From Thinopyrum elongatum (Eukaryota > Streptophyta > Magnoliopsida > Poales > Poaceae): a stretch of 64,000 bases of DNA. Where the stretch lies: positions 334,164,409 to 334,228,408 of the forward strand of contig CM022299.1 in NCBI GenBank assembly GCA_011799875.1, in the 5' to 3' direction. The position numbers were made by a program, and so were the translations under genes. The notes below the pieces were generated by a model. The model had not been told where the DNA came from. It worked only from the letters and a program-made list of their open reading frames with translations, and did not search any database. This document shows positions 22,820 to 34,852 of this stretch, one piece after another. Each line of letters opens with the position of its first letter. The stretch's first letter is position 1.

Positions 22820-24408
22820 TTATATAGTAATGAATCTAACACCCATGGAGTCTTGGTGATGATCATGTTTTGCCCGCGGAAGAAGTTTAGTCAACGGGTC
22901 TGCTACATTCAGATCCGTATGTATTTTGCAAATTTCTATGTCTCCATCCTTGACCTTTTCACGAATGGAGTTGAAGTGTCTCTTGATGTGTTTGGTTCTC
23001 TTGTGAAACCTAGATTCCTTCGCCAAGGCAATTGCTCCAGTGTTGTCACAAAAGATTTTCATTAGACCCGATGCACTGGGTATTACACACAGATCGGATA
23101 CGAACTCCTTCATCCAGACTCCTTCATGTGCTGCTTCCGAAGCAGCTATGTACTTCGCTTCACACATAGATCCCGCCACGACGCTCTGCTTGGAACTGCA
23201 CCAAATGGCAGCTCCACCATTCAATATAAATACGTATCCGGTTTGTGACTTAGAGTCATCTAGATCAGTGTCGAAGCTAGCATCGACGTAACCTTTTACG
23301 ACGAGCTCTTCATCACCTCTATAAACGAGAAACATATCCTTGGTCCTTTTTAGGTACTTCAGGATGTTCTTCACCATTGTCCAGTGATCCACTCCTGGAT
23401 TACTTTGGTACCTCCCTGCCAAACTTATGGCAAGGCACACATCAGATCTGGTACACAGCATAGCATACATGATAGAACCTATGGCTGAGTCATAGGGAAT
23501 GGCTTTCATTTTCTCTCTATCTTCTGCTGTGGTCGGACTTTGAGTCTGACTCAATTTCACACCTTGCAACACAAGCAAGAACCCTTTCTTTGACTGGTCC
23601 ATTTTGAACTTCTTCAGAACTTTGTCAAGGTATGTGCTTTGTGAAAGTCCTATTAAGCGTCTTGATCTTTCCCTATAGATCTTGATGCCCAATATATAAG
23701 CATCTTCACCGAGGTCTTTCATTGAAAAATTCTTATTCAAGTATACTTTTATGCTATCCAGAAATTCTATATCATTTCCAATCAACAATATGTCATCCAC
23801 ATATAATATCAGAAATGCTACAGAGCTCCCACTCACTTTCTTGTAAATACAGGCTTCACCATAAGTCTGTATAAAACCATATGCTTTGATCACATCATCA
23901 AAGCTTATATTCCAACTCCGAGATGCTTGCACCAGTCCATAGATGGTTCGCTGGAGCTGCACACTTTGTTGGCACCTTTAGGATCGACAAAACTTTCTGG
24001 TTGCATCATATACGACTCTTCTTTAAGAAACCCATTAAGGAATGCAGTTTTGACATCCATTTGCCAGATTTCATAATCATAAAATGCAGCAATTGCTAAC
24101 ATGATTCAGACAGACTTAAGCATCGCTACAGGTGAGAAAGTCTCGTCGTAGTCAACCCCTTGAACTTGTCAAAAACCTTTCACGACAAGTCGAGCTTTGT
24201 AGACAGTGATATTACCATCAGCATCTGTCTTCCTCTTGAAGATCCATTTATTCTCAATGGCTTGCCAATCATCGGGAAAGTCCACCAAAGTCCACACTTT
24301 ATTCTCATACATGGATCCTATCTCATATTTCATGGCCTTAAGCCATTTGTCAGAATTTGGGCTCATCGTAGCTTCTTCATAGTTCGTAGGTTCGCCGTTG
24401 TCTAACAA
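22820..24408 (-). pseudogene. Copia reverse transcriptase and RNase H, frameshifted
   Basis: Three frames carry one protein. 24408-24169 has the RT start (NKWIFKRKTDADG, YKARLVVKG), 24102-23905 has WQMDVKTAFLNG, and 23962-22820 has the palm and RNase H. The catalytic YVDD sits in LILYVDDILLIGND. RNase H shows the KYIAASEAAHE region and the common copia ending DPLTKLL. At least two frame breaks (about 24168 and 23950) prevent a single product. It lies just inside the polypurine tract, as expected for the 3' end of copia pol. Confidence 0.85.
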
Positions 24409-24519
24409 CTTAACTTCTAGGACAGGATTACCGTACCTCTCTGGTGCGGAACGTGTTCTGGTCGACCTACGAGGTTCTGTAGTAACTTGATCCGAAGTTT
24501 CATGATCATGATCTTTAGC

Positions 24520-25634
24520 TTACTCTCTATTTGGTGTAGGCATCACGGGAACGGTTTTCTCTGATGGGCTACTTTCTAGTTCGAGAGAAGGTACAATTAC
24601 CTCATCAAGTTCTACTTTCCTCGTACTCACTTCTTTCGAGAGAAAATCCTTCTCTAGAAAGGACCTATTCTTGGCAACAAAGATCTTGCCTTTGGATCTG
24701 TGGTAGAAGGTGTACCCAATAGTTTCCTTAGGGTATCCTATGAAGACGCACTTCTCCGATTTGGGTTCGAGCTTATTAGGTTGAAGCCTTTTGACATAAG
24801 TATCGCATCCACAAACTTTAAGAAATGATAGCTTAGGTTTCTTTCCAAACCATAGTTCATACGGTGTCGTCTCAACGGATTTAGATGGTGCCCTATTTAA
24901 CATGAATGCGGTTGTCTCTAATGCATAACCCCAAAATGATAAAGGCAAATCGGTAAGAGACATCATAGAACGAACCATATCTAATAAAGTACGGTTACGA
25001 TATTCGGACACACCATTACACTGTGGTGTTCCAGGTGGCGTGAGTTGTGAAACAATTCCACATTGTTTTAAATGAAGGCCAAACTCGTAACTCAAATATA
25101 CGCCTCCGCGATCAGATCATAGAAACTTTATTTTCTTATTACGATGATTCTCCACTTCACTCTGAAATTCTTTGAACTTTTCAAATGTTTCAGACTTGTG
25201 TTTCATCAAGTAGATATACCCATACCTACTCAAATCATCTGTGAAGGTCAGAAAATAATGATACCCACCGCGTGCCTCAACACTCATCGGACTGCATACA
25301 TCGGTATGTATTATTTCCAATAAGTTATTAGCTCGCTCCATTGTTCCGGAGAATGGAGTTTGGTCATCTTGCCCATGAGGCATGGTTCGCAAGTATCAAA
25401 TGATTCATAATCAAGTGATTCCAAAAGTCCATCCGCATGGATTTTCTTCATGCACTTTACACCAATATGACCTAAACGGCAGTGCCACAAGTATGTTGCA
25501 CTATCATTACCAACTTTGCATCTTTTGGCATCAATATTATGAACATGTGTATCACTACGATAAAGATTCAACAAGAACAGACCATTCATCAAAGGTGCAT
25601 GACCATAAAAGATATTACTCATATAAATAATCAT
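24520..25634 (-). pseudogene. Copia integrase, broken
   Basis: The pre-integrase zinc region (LWHCRLGHIG ... CEPCLMGK, 25634-25311) leads into the catalytic core (HTDVCSPM, 25392-25117) and the C-terminal part (25095-24520, with PQCNGVSEYRN and the KCVFIGYP word). The core is cut by TGA at 25117-25119 in a place where SDRGG-type sequence continues, probably CGA to TGA. Another break near 25390 separates the zinc region from the core. The order zinc region, D, D, E is retained across frames. Confidence 0.8.
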
Positions 25635-26055
25635 CTCGCAATAAACAAGTTCTAGATATAATGTTCATGCTCAACGCTGGCACCAAATAACAATTATTGA
25701 GGTCTAAAACTAATCTCAAAGGTAGATGTAGAGGTAGCGTGCCGACGACGATCAAATCGACCTTAGAACCATTCCCGACGCTCATCGTCATCTCGTCCTT
25801 AGCCAATCTTTGTTTATTCCGTAGCTCCTGTTTCGAGTTACAAATATGAGCAACCGAACCAGTATCAAATACCCAGGTGCTACTACGATCATTAGTAAGG
25901 AACACATCAATAACATGTATATCAAATATACCTTTGTTCACTTTGCCATCCTTCTTATCCGCCAAGTATTTGGGGCAGTTCCGCGTCCAGTGACCATTCG
26001 CTTTGCAGTAGAAGCACTCAGTTTCAGGCTTGGGTCCAGCTTTGGGCTTCTTCAT
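25615..26055 (-). pseudogene. Copia Gag zinc knuckle and aspartic protease
   Basis: One frame of 146 codons with a CX2CX4HX4C zinc knuckle (CFYCKANGHWTRNC) and the protease active site WVFDTGSVAHIC. The intact DTGS differs from the DLGA and DGGA forms of the two gypsy elements here. It is separated from the upstream gag by a frameshift near 26052-26055, where the frames overlap by four bases. Confidence 0.8.
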
Positions 26056-26768
26056 AGGAGTGGCAACTTGCTTGCTATTCTTTTTGAAGTTCCCTTTCTT
26101 TCCCTTGCCCTTTTTCTTGAAACTAGTGTCTTGTTAACCATAAACACTTGATGCTCCTTCTTGATTTCTACCTCCGCGGCCTTAAGCATTGCAAAGAGCT
26201 CGGGAATTGTTTCCGTCATCCCTTGCATATTATAGTTCATCATGAAGCCTTTATAGCTTGGTGGCAGTGACTGAAGAACTGTGTCAATAACACTCTCAAC
26301 TGGAAGATCAATTCCCAGCTGAGTCAAGTGGTTATGATACCCAGACATTTTGAGTATGTGTTCACTGACAGAACTGTTCTCTTCCATCTTGCAGCTATAG
26401 AACTTGTTGGAGACTTCATATCTCTCAATCCGGGCATTGGCTTGAAATATCAACTTCAGCTCTTGGAACATCTCATATGCTCGGTGGCGTTCAAAACGTC
26501 TTTGAAATCCCGGTTCTAGGCCATAAAGCATGGCACACTGAACTATCGAGTAGTCATCAGATCGAGTCTGCCAGATGTTCATAACATCTGCAGTAGCTCC
26601 TGCAGCAGGTCTGTCACCTAGTGGTGCATCAAGGACATAATTCTTCTGTGCAACAATGTGGATAATCCTCAAGTTACGGACCCAGTCCCTGTAGTTGCTA
26701 CCATCATCTTTCAACTTAGCTTTCTCAAGGAACGCATTAAAATTCAGGGGAACGGTAGCACGAGCCAT
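26052..26768 (-). CDS. Copia Gag, capsid part
   Basis: 238 codons from ATG 26766-26768. It contains the usual copia gag features: NYRDWVRNLRI near the start, a long helical UBN2-like region, and SLPPSYKGFMMNYNM. The C-terminus becomes lysine/arginine-rich and runs out of frame before the zinc knuckle, so it is truncated relative to full Gag. The Tat gypsy inserted two bases upstream of this ATG (TSD 26770-26774), so the leader and promoter now lie 13.3 kb away. Confidence 0.8.
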   Translation of the reverse strand: MARATVPLNFNAFLEKAKLKDDGSNYRDWVRNLRIIHIVAQKNYVLDAPLGDRPAAGATADVMNIWQTRSDDYSIVQCAMLYGLEPGFQRRFERHRAYEMFQELKLIFQANARIERYEVSNKFYSCKMEENSSVSEHILKMSGYHNHLTQLGIDLPVESVIDTVLQSLPPSYKGFMMNYNMQGMTETIPELFAMLKAAEVEIKKEHQVFMVNKTLVSRKRARERKGTSKRIASKLPLL

Positions 26769-26774
26769 TGATCT

Positions 26775-27646
26775 TGTCGGTGTACTAAGTATTGGGCCCT
26801 TAGTACCCCTTACTTGTGCACAGGCAGTTGTAGCCGTCCTCGCGGCAAGGCTTGCCGGGATCAGCTCGAGGTCGATTTAAGTTATCGAGGGAATCATCAA
26901 GTCAGAAATCTGAGGATCAGCAAATGAGTAAAGCTGGAAATCGAAGACCAGCCTCCCTGGCAAGATCCTTGCCGGGGTGGCCTGAGGAACCCGGCAAGGA
27001 TCGGCGCCTGGCAAGGCTTGGCACCCGGCAAGGATCGGTGCCCGGCAAGGCTTGGCGCCTAGCAAGTTTCAGCGCCTGGCGAGGTTCTGCCAATGTGCCA
27101 CCGCTTCGGCACAGTGACGAGTCTGACATTCTGGCTCCTTCCATGGATGCGTGGCGGCGCGCCAGTGGAGGAGAGCTCAAGCGGTGCTGATGGGATGGCC
27201 CCTTTTTCCATCCCCAAGAAAGTGAGGACACCTAAATGGACACCTCACGGTGCATTAAATGCGCTTGTCCTAATCCGTCAGGGGTTAGGTATGATACCCT
27301 GTAGCCACTTTACACCTCAATGTATGTACATTTTGCCACTGTGGAGACCCCTTTGAGCATATAAAAGGAGGCCCAAGGCAACTGCTACAGAGGAGGAGAA
27401 CTTCTGGCCCATTCTGCATGCGTAGCTGCTCTTCGAACGTACTGTTCATTACGAGCGCTCCTGAAGGCTGGGCTCAAGAACATCAATAAGAACACAAAGC
27501 AGGAGTAGGGTTTTACGCTGATCAGCGGCCCGAACCTGGGTGAAAACCTCACGCGTCGATCACCGGTTCTGCTCTTTGCGTGTACCTCTCCCCCCGCCGA
27601 ATCGTAAAGGGATCTCTCGGGATCCCATAGGTGTCGTGCCCCGACA
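26775..27646 (+). repeat. Tat gypsy 5' LTR
   Basis: TGTCGGTGTACTAAG to GTGCCCCGACA. It has several 'ggcaagg' repeats at 26960-27070 and 'tataaaagg' at 27360-27368, a likely TATA box. The internal region starts 'tctttggtgcgccaggtag', presumably with the primer site, whose tRNA I cannot assign. Confidence 0.9.
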
Positions 27647-27721
27647 TCTTTGGTGCGCCAGGTAGGGGGATTGAAGGTTGCGTGAACCTGATCTGGTGGT
27701 CGACGCCCTAGTTCCTTCATT

Positions 27722-29565
27722 ATGCCGCCCAAGAAGAAGAACATCGCGACAGCACAACCGTCCGGGTCTGTTTTGCCCGCGCCTTCGCAGACAGGCGATG
27801 GTGTGGGTGCAGAAGGAAGAGGACTGGAACCCCCGCGGTGTTCTGGTGATCCAAGCCAAGCAAGCGGTATCATTCGCAGTGGCAGTGGTAACTTGCGCGC
27901 CGCTGGATCTAGAGATGGCGTTGTGTTGCCTACGGGTGGCACAACAAACTCTAGGGATCAGAGAGCGCCTGCTGGAGCTCCCGCGCCGCCGCGAGCCTCG
28001 CAACCTGCCCAGGTTGTGCAAGACGAGCGACATCATGGCGCTGGTGGTTCGGGGCGTCCCTACGAAAAGGTTTCTGCGCATAGATCCCAAGATGCGCGGG
28101 ACCAGCATGCACACCGAGCTGCCGGCGAAGGTGGCGCGCAGTCGCGTGACCGTGGCGGTGCTCCTTCTAACTTGGTTAGGAGTCAGAGCACCTCACGTAC
28201 GTCGCACCTGTCGCTGCCACCTACGCCAGCGGAAGCCTTGGCACGTGCACAGCTGCTCCTCGATTTTCCTCCCACTCCGGGGAAGATGGAGGAGTGGCGA
28301 GCTACTATCCGAGCCTTATCGGCTTCGCTAACAAGGATGGACCACAAGAGGCAGGGCCCTCTCAGCGGAAGCCCATCGATCCGATGCGAGCCGGTGGAGA
28401 GAAAACCGGAGGTGGTGCAACTACAGTGCACTCTCCTCCGCGACATCAGCGGCGGCTGACAGCTCAGCAAGTCGACCGCCATGAAGAAGTTTCCACGGCG
28501 TCGTCCGATCCGCGGATGCGCCGTGATCAGCGTCTGGTTCTCCAGGAACGAGGCAAGGAGGAGGCTCGAACAACCATCGAGCGGCGACGGGAAGCGCGCT
28601 ATCAGTCTGATAAGCGCGTGGGGCCAGTTGTCGATGAGCCCGCGCCAGGGAACGTAGGAGACCTGCCTTACGAGGTGGGACCTCCGGCGTTTACCCGTGA
28701 GCTGCGGCGAGTCCAGTGGCCCAATCTCCGAACCTTCAAGCCAGAGGTCCCGGAGAAATATGACGGCAAGACCCATCCCTCGGAGTTCCTGAGTATCTAC
28801 ACCATTGCGGTGCAAGCTGCCGGGGGCCGAGATGACAAGATACTTGCCAACTACTTCCCGTTGGTGCTCAAACCCAACGTCAGGTCGTGGTTGATGCATC
28901 TGCCGGAAGATTCTATTTCTTGCTGGTCAGATCTGTGCCATCAGTTTGTTGGCGCCTTTGTTGGAGGCCACCAAGGTCCTGGCCAAGAAAGTGATTTGCA
29001 CATCATCCCTCAGAAGGAGGGCGAGTCCTTGCGCAAGTTTATGCAGAGATTCAGCCGGGTGCAGTACAATATTCCTGATGTTCATCCTGCCGCTGTCATT
29101 AGCGCGTTCCATCAGAACGTGCGTAACCGCAGGATGCGGGAAGAGCTAGCGATGAACAAAGTCAGGAGTATTGCCGAGCTTTACACTTTGGCCGACAAGT
29201 GTGCTCGAGCTGAAGAGGGGAGAAAACTCCCCGGGGAAGCTGTTGGTGCGACAGGCGACTCAGAAGAAGAAGATGCTGCGGCTCCGTCAAGGAAAGGCCG
29301 GCGGCGGAATAGGAAGCGCGGAGGCAAGGCCGTGCTTGCCGTCGAGGAATCCGGCAACCCTGGCACCGCCAAGAAGGCCAAGGTTAGCGCCCCCGGCAAG
29401 GATCTTGCCGGGTGCCCTTCCTGTCAGGCCTTGGCGGCTGCCGACAAGTCGGAGAACTCCGGCAAGCAATATTGCAAGATCCATCGCACTAAGGGCCACG
29501 ATCTCCAGGACTGCCGGCAAGTTGAGCAGCTTGCCGAGAAGCAGAAGGCCGAATACGAGAGGTGA
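27722..29565 (+). pseudogene. Tat gypsy Gag, frameshift and TGA
   Basis: The ATG at 27722 (MPPKKKN) starts a basic, disordered N-terminus. The frame is lost near 28340-28360, and the coding signal goes on in the next frame, which runs to 29565. The main gag domain lies at about 28690-29220 (FKPEVPEKYDGKTHPSEFL, RSWLMHLPEDSISCWSDL, FMQRFSRVQYNIPDVH). A lysine-rich tail with a short CX11H-type zinc-like region (YCKIHRTKGHDLQDC) follows. TGA at 29563-29565 interrupts a frame that continues into the protease. This Gag would form particles for the RNA. Confidence 0.75.
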
Positions 29566-30564
29566 GACAAAGAGAAGGCCCAAGACGGTGCTGAGGGGTC
29601 CGGCAAGAAACGCGGTGGCCGAGGGGGTCGCCGCGGCAAGGCCAAGCAGCAGAAGGATCGGCCCGCTCGGGGCCGAGATAAAGAAGGAGATGATGATGAG
29701 GAAGATGATGAATCCAGTGAGCAGGAATTCCAGAAGGCTACGGAGGCTATGTGCATTGATGGGGGTGCCTCGCTCCATTCTTCCCACCGCCAACTTAAAC
29801 AGTGGGTGCGGGAGGTTAATGCGGCAGAGCCATCCCCCGATGCTTGTAGGCCTCCGAAGTGGTCCAGCACGCCTATCATCTTTGACGCCGAGGATCACCC
29901 CGATCGCACAACTGCGGTCGGGTGTTTGCCATTGTTGGTTTCCCCGACAATTCGCAACCTCAAGGTGACGGAGATGTTAGTTGACGGCGGGGCCGGCCTA
30001 AACTTAATATCACCAGACGTGCTCACAAAGCTTCAGATTCCCGACGAAGACCTCGAGGAAACGGGTACGTTTCAAGGGGTCAACCCGGGAAGAACCCAGC
30101 CTAAGGGCAAGATCACGCTGCCGGTAACATTTGGCAGCGAGCTTAACTTCAGGACCGAAAAGCTGGTGTTTGATGTCGCCAAGATCCCCATGTCATACAA
30201 TGGGATCCTTGGCCGGCCAGCGCTGGCTAAGTTCATGGCGGCATCACACTACGCATACAACGTCTTGAAGATGCCTGGGCCGTTGGGCGTCATCACTATC
30301 CATTCCGACAAGAGGGATGCGCTCATCTGTGCCGATCAACTTTACCGGGAAGCAGTTGCAGCACCTGCCATCAAGGCATCTGCTCCTGCCGCTGGAACTC
30401 CCGGGGGGAAGAAGAAGACCGGCAGGAACCTTGGCGCGAACTCCGGCAAGCGCGCCTCCTCGGAGTGCCGCGCTTCCGTCGAGGACGTACCAGAGAGTTC
30501 CACCGGCAAGAACAAGAAGTCCAAGGCTGCCCCGCCGGAAACTAAGAAGGTGCCTGCCAGGTAG
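29566..30564 (+). pseudogene. Tat gypsy aspartic protease region
   Basis: Same frame as the end of gag, bounded by TGA 29563 and TAG 30562. A basic and acidic linker precedes a retropepsin fold with MLVDGGAGLNLISPDVL (active site DGGA) and GILGRPALAKF. DGG is found in related plant Tat proteases. A lysine/proline-rich spacer leads to RT. Two TAGs (30562-30564 and 30613-30615) separate it from RT, although the frame is unchanged. Confidence 0.75.
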
Positions 30565-31827
30565 GACGGAACGGGGGGAACTTTCACTATAAGTTCCGCC
30601 CTAGATGACAAATAGGAAAGCGCGCTCGTTGCTTTCCTGCGGGCGAATGTCGACGTGTTTGCGTGGCAACCGTCTGACATCCCCGGCGTTCCCAGGAAAG
30701 TGATTGAGCACCACCTTGCTATCTGTCCCCATGCGCGGCCCGTCAAGCAAAGGGTGAGGAAACAGGCCTTGGAGCGGCAAGAATTCATTGCCGAAGAAAT
30801 TAAGAAGCTGGAGGCGGCAGGACTGGTCAAAGGAGTGCTTCATCCAACCTGGTTGGCTAATCCAGTCGTAGTACGGAAAGCGAACGGGAAATGGAGGCTT
30901 TGTATCGATTACACAGATATCAATAAAGCTTGTCCAAAAGATCCTTTTCCCTTGCCGCACATCGACCAGATCGTGGATGCCACCGCTGGTTGTGATCTCC
31001 TGTCCTTCCTTGATGCCTATTCAGGGTATCATCAGATTTTTATGGCAAAGGAAGATGAAGAGAAGACTGCCTTTATCACCCCATGTGGTACGTATTGCTT
31101 TATACGAATGCCTTTCGGGTTGAAAAGTGCTGGTTCAACATTTGCCAAAGCAATCCAGATTGGTTTTGAGCCACAACTCCATAGAAATATGGAGGCGTAT
31201 ATGGATGATATAGTGGTCAAAACTAAGGATAAAGCAACGCTCATTCAAGATTTAGAAGAAACATTCGCGAACCTGCGCAAGATCAACTTGAAGCTCAATC
31301 CTGAGAAGTGCGTGTTCGGTGTTCCTTCCGGCAAGCTCCTCGGATTCTTTGTATCTTGCCGGGGAATCGAAGCGAACCCCGACAAGATCAAAGCTATTGA
31401 GCAAATCGAAGCGCCAAGACGCGTCAAGGATGTGCGTCGTCTTGCCGGCTGTGTTGCTGCTCTAAGCAGGTTTATTTCCAAATCTGCTGAGCGCGCCCTG
31501 CCCTTCTTCAAAATTTTGAAGAAGGCAGGTCCAATGAAATGGACTCCGGAAGCGGAGGCAGCGCTGCAAGATTTGAAGAAATACCTTTCTTCTCCGCCGA
31601 CGCTAGTCGCACCTAAACCACAAGAGCCGTTGCTGCTGTATCTGGCGGCAACAAATCAAGTGGTTAGTGCTGCGCTGGTGGCGCAAAGGGAAGCTGATGA
31701 GGAGGCAACATCAGCGGCAGGACCGCCAAGTGACGCGGCAAGATCTTCCCCGGCAAGACAGGATCTGCGCAACAGAAGAGCCCGTGCAGAAGAAAAAGGT
31801 GGTGCAGCGCCCAGTTTATTTTGTTAG
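30565..31827 (+). pseudogene. Tat gypsy reverse transcriptase
   Basis: After a second TAG at 30613-30615 the frame is open to 31827. It shows gypsy RT in order: LEAAGLVKGVLHPTWLANPV, WRLCIDYTDINKACPKDPFP, FLDAYSGYHQI, and the catalytic YMDD in EAYMDDIVVKTK. The thumb and connection follow (KLLGFFVSCRGIEANPDKI). The frame is lost near 31800, inside a proline/alanine-rich linker between RT and RNase H. The RT palm residues are intact. Confidence 0.85.
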
Positions 31828-34048
31828 CTCCCTCTTACAAGGGGCTAGATCAAGATATTCTGGTGTGCAGAAGTTGCTTTTTGGCCTCCTTATGGCCTCA
31901 AGAAAGCCGCGCCATTATTTTCAAGCACATGAGATCACTGTCGTCACTCGCTTTCCGTTGCAACGGATTTTGCAAAATCCGGAAGCAACTGGCAGGATCG
32001 TGGAGTGGGCGTTGGAGCTGTCCAGCTTTGGTCTTAAGTTTGAAAGTACTTCGACGATTCAGAGCAGGGCCTTGGCGGAGTTCATTGCAGAATGGACCCC
32101 GACGCCAGACGAAGAAGTTCAAGAAACAAGTCTCCCCGGCAAGGAAACCGATCAACAATGGGTTATGTACTTTGACGGGGCTTTTTCGCTGCAAGGCGCC
32201 GGTGCTGGTGTGCTGCTTGTCGCACCCACCGGAGAGCACCTCAAGTATGTAGTCCAAATGCATTTTCCCCGGGAGAGTTCAACCAATAACACTGCGGAGT
32301 ACGAAGGTTTGCTTGCTGGTCTCAGGATCGCAGCAGACCTTGGTATCAGAAAGCTCATTATCAAAGGTGATTCACAACTTGTCGTCAGGCAGGTCAACAA
32401 GAACTACCAAAGTCCGTTGATGCAAGCCTACGTAGATGAAGTGAGGAAATTGGAAGAGCGCTTTGACGGTCTGCAGATGGAGCACGTTCCTCGTGCCGAG
32501 AACAACGTTGCTGTTGACCTGTCAAAGCGTGCTGCCCTCAAGTTGCCTGTGGAGCCAGGAACTTTTGTGCTCCAATTGACTCAACCATCCGTGGCGCCAT
32601 CGATGCGGCAAGAAAAGAGAAGAAAGTTGAACTCTGGCCAGTACTTCCCGGCAGAGCTCCCCGGAGCCGCCGACAAGGAAGTTGCCGGGATCGACACACC
32701 TGCTGGGGAACAACAGGCTCTGGCAGGGCCTCAGACCCTTGCTGTCGAGACAATCGTCCCCCCGGCGGAGGAGATGCCTTTAGTCCTAGCCGTCGAGCCT
32801 CAGGCTCCAGCATGGGCGCAGCACATTGTCCATTTCCTTCAGACAGGTGAACTCCCTGAGGAACAAGAAGAAGCGGAGAGAGTAGCCCGTCAGTCTGTTA
32901 TGTACAAATTCGTCGATGACGTCCTGTACAGAAAGAGACCAAACGGTGTGAAATTGAAGTGCATTCCTCGGGAGGATGGACTAGAGCTGTTGGCAGAGAT
33001 ACATGGGGGTATGTGTGGCTCTCACATAGGGTCAAGAGCGCTTGCCGGGAAAGCATTCCGACAAGGTTTCTTTTGGCCCACCGCCCTCCAGGATGCGACT
33101 GCACTAGTAACCAGGTGTGAAGCGTGCCAGTTTCATTCGAAGAAATTACATCAGCCAGCTCAAGCTCTTCAAACAATCCCTCTCTCCTGGCCATTTTTGG
33201 TCTGGGGGCTCGATATACTGGGCCCTTTCCCCCGTGCTACCAGGGGCTTTGAGTACTTGTACGTTGCTATCGACAAGTTCACAAAGTGGCCGGAGGTGGA
33301 AGCAGTGAGGAAGGTGACAGCGCAGTCGGCTGTCAAGTTCTTCAAAGGAATTGTTTGCCGTTTTGGTGTGCCTAATAGGATCATCACCGACAACGGCACG
33401 CAGTTCACAAGTCGCACCTTCATGCAGTACGTCCAAGACCTTGGCGGCAAGATTTGTTTTGCCTCTGTTGCTCACCCGAGAAGCAACGGCCAAGCGGAGA
33501 GGGCCAATGCTGAAGTGCTGCGCGGTCTCTGGACCAGAACTTTTGACAGGCTAAAAAAGTGCGGAAGACGCTGGATTGATGAGTTGCCGACGGTTCTTTG
33601 GTCAATCAGAACGACACCAAATCGAGCCACCGGCCAGACACCCTTCGCTCTAGTGTATGGAGCGGAAGCAGTTCTCCCCACGGAACTCATATACGGATCT
33701 CCTCGAGTGCTCGCTTATGATGAGCTCGAGCAAGAGCAACTGCGGCAAGATGACGCTGTGCTCCTTGAGGAGAATCGTCTTCAGGCTGCTGTGCGAGCTG
33801 CACGCTACCAGCAAGCTTTGCGCCGCTATCATAGCCTCAAAGTTCATGCCCGAAGCCTTGAGGAAGGCGACCTTGTTCTTCAACGGATTCAGTCCGCCAA
33901 GAATTCAAACAAGTTGACGCCAAAGTGGGAAGGCCCTTATCGGGTAGTACGAGTCACCAGGCCTGGCGCTGTCCGCCTGGAGACCGAGGATGGCGTTCCA
34001 ATGAGTAATTCCTGGAATATCGAACATCTTCGCAAGTTCTATCCATAA
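31667..34048 (+). CDS. Tat gypsy RNase H and integrase
   Basis: The frame is open to TAA 34046-34048. Real coding starts near 31800, where it takes over from the RT frame. RNase H shows WVMYFDGAFS, NNTAEYEGLLAGL and IKGDSQLVV, and is followed by a variable linker. Integrase has a zinc region (HGGMCGSHIG ... RCEACQFH), a catalytic D (WGLDILGPFP), D (IITDNGTQF) and E (NGQAERAN), and a C-terminal WEGPYRVV module. The triad is complete. There is a single frameshift relative to RT, so this part of the element could be young. Confidence 0.85.
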   Translation: MLRWWRKGKLMRRQHQRQDRQVTRQDLPRQDRICATEEPVQKKKVVQRPVYFVSSLLQGARSRYSGVQKLLFGLLMASRKPRHYFQAHEITVVTRFPLQRILQNPEATGRIVEWALELSSFGLKFESTSTIQSRALAEFIAEWTPTPDEEVQETSLPGKETDQQWVMYFDGAFSLQGAGAGVLLVAPTGEHLKYVVQMHFPRESSTNNTAEYEGLLAGLRIAADLGIRKLIIKGDSQLVVRQVNKNYQSPLMQAYVDEVRKLEERFDGLQMEHVPRAENNVAVDLSKRAALKLPVEPGTFVLQLTQPSVAPSMRQEKRRKLNSGQYFPAELPGAADKEVAGIDTPAGEQQALAGPQTLAVETIVPPAEEMPLVLAVEPQAPAWAQHIVHFLQTGELPEEQEEAERVARQSVMYKFVDDVLYRKRPNGVKLKCIPREDGLELLAEIHGGMCGSHIGSRALAGKAFRQGFFWPTALQDATALVTRCEACQFHSKKLHQPAQALQTIPLSWPFLVWGLDILGPFPRATRGFEYLYVAIDKFTKWPEVEAVRKVTAQSAVKFFKGIVCRFGVPNRIITDNGTQFTSRTFMQYVQDLGGKICFASVAHPRSNGQAERANAEVLRGLWTRTFDRLKKCGRRWIDELPTVLWSIRTTPNRATGQTPFALVYGAEAVLPTELIYGSPRVLAYDELEQEQLRQDDAVLLEENRLQAAVRAARYQQALRRYHSLKVHARSLEEGDLVLQRIQSAKNSNKLTPKWEGPYRVVRVTRPGAVRLETEDGVPMSNSWNIEHLRKFYP

Positions 34049-34852
34049 GGCGCGGTTGTCGGGGGCTCCCAGCAACCACCTTTTTGTACAAGTCTTGCCG
34101 GCAAGGCATGTGATCCTTTGTACAAAGCCAGGCCCAGACCCTGAGCACAGATGAATAAATTTAAGTGTTGTACATTTCCTTATTGATTCTCATGTTCACA
34201 TTCATATATGCATGTTTGTCTAAGATGTTGTATAACACCTGATCCCGGTAAGTTCTAACGAACCGCCAAGGTTTCATCTCTTTATTTTCTCTTCTTTCTT
34301 TTTCTTAAAGACAGAAGGATTCCTCGCGCGCACATTTGCCGGGGGAGGAAGGGAGACATGAATACCAGTTGGTGACGTTCGGAATCGTATGCTTGCCGGA
34401 GGAAGGACAAAGACAGAAAGCTAAGTCCTAAAAACTCAGAGCAAGTTTTTCTTTTTATTACCAAGTTAGTTCCTTGGACGATTCCGACCCTTGTATGGAA
34501 AATCTGCACGCGAAGGAACCCTTGTTGTAATCAGTTGCGCCCTTATTTTGTTTCGAGTCCGCTCAACGATTTAAGTGGCTGCACTGAGAGTGCCAAGGAG
34601 TCTTGCCGGCCGCTGCGCCTCCAGCAGGCTGCTGAAGTCCCGCACCCAGCGCTCGCAGCAGGTTGCGCGCCGGCAAGTTTTTCAGTAAGCGTAGGATGAA
34701 CTCCATACATAAAGGAATCAAACAAGGAAAGTAGCTAGCATGAGCCTAAACATAGTTAAATTATATTACATCCATAAGTTGCCGCAGTTCTAACTCGAGA
34801 CTTAACTGTCTTTTACATGAGATGGTGGCGGCAAGAATCAAAGGGGAAGCAC
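34049..34852. other. Spacer between pol and the antisense gene
   Basis: About 800 bp that form the 3' end of both converging transcription units. It contains a polypurine-like 'cgggggctccc' at 34060-34070. No further gene is seen. Confidence 0.6.
34060..34070 (+). promoter_or_regulatory. Internal polypurine-tract-like sequence (Tat gypsy)
   Basis: CGGGGGCTCCC starts 12 bases after the pol stop. Its first ten bases recur directly before the 3' LTR (39206-39215). Confidence 0.4.

Noticed and set aside
27385..28114. Minus-strand ORFs of about 185 codons over the LTR/gag junction
   Set aside because: They cross the LTR boundary and oppose the gag N-terminus, with no family features.
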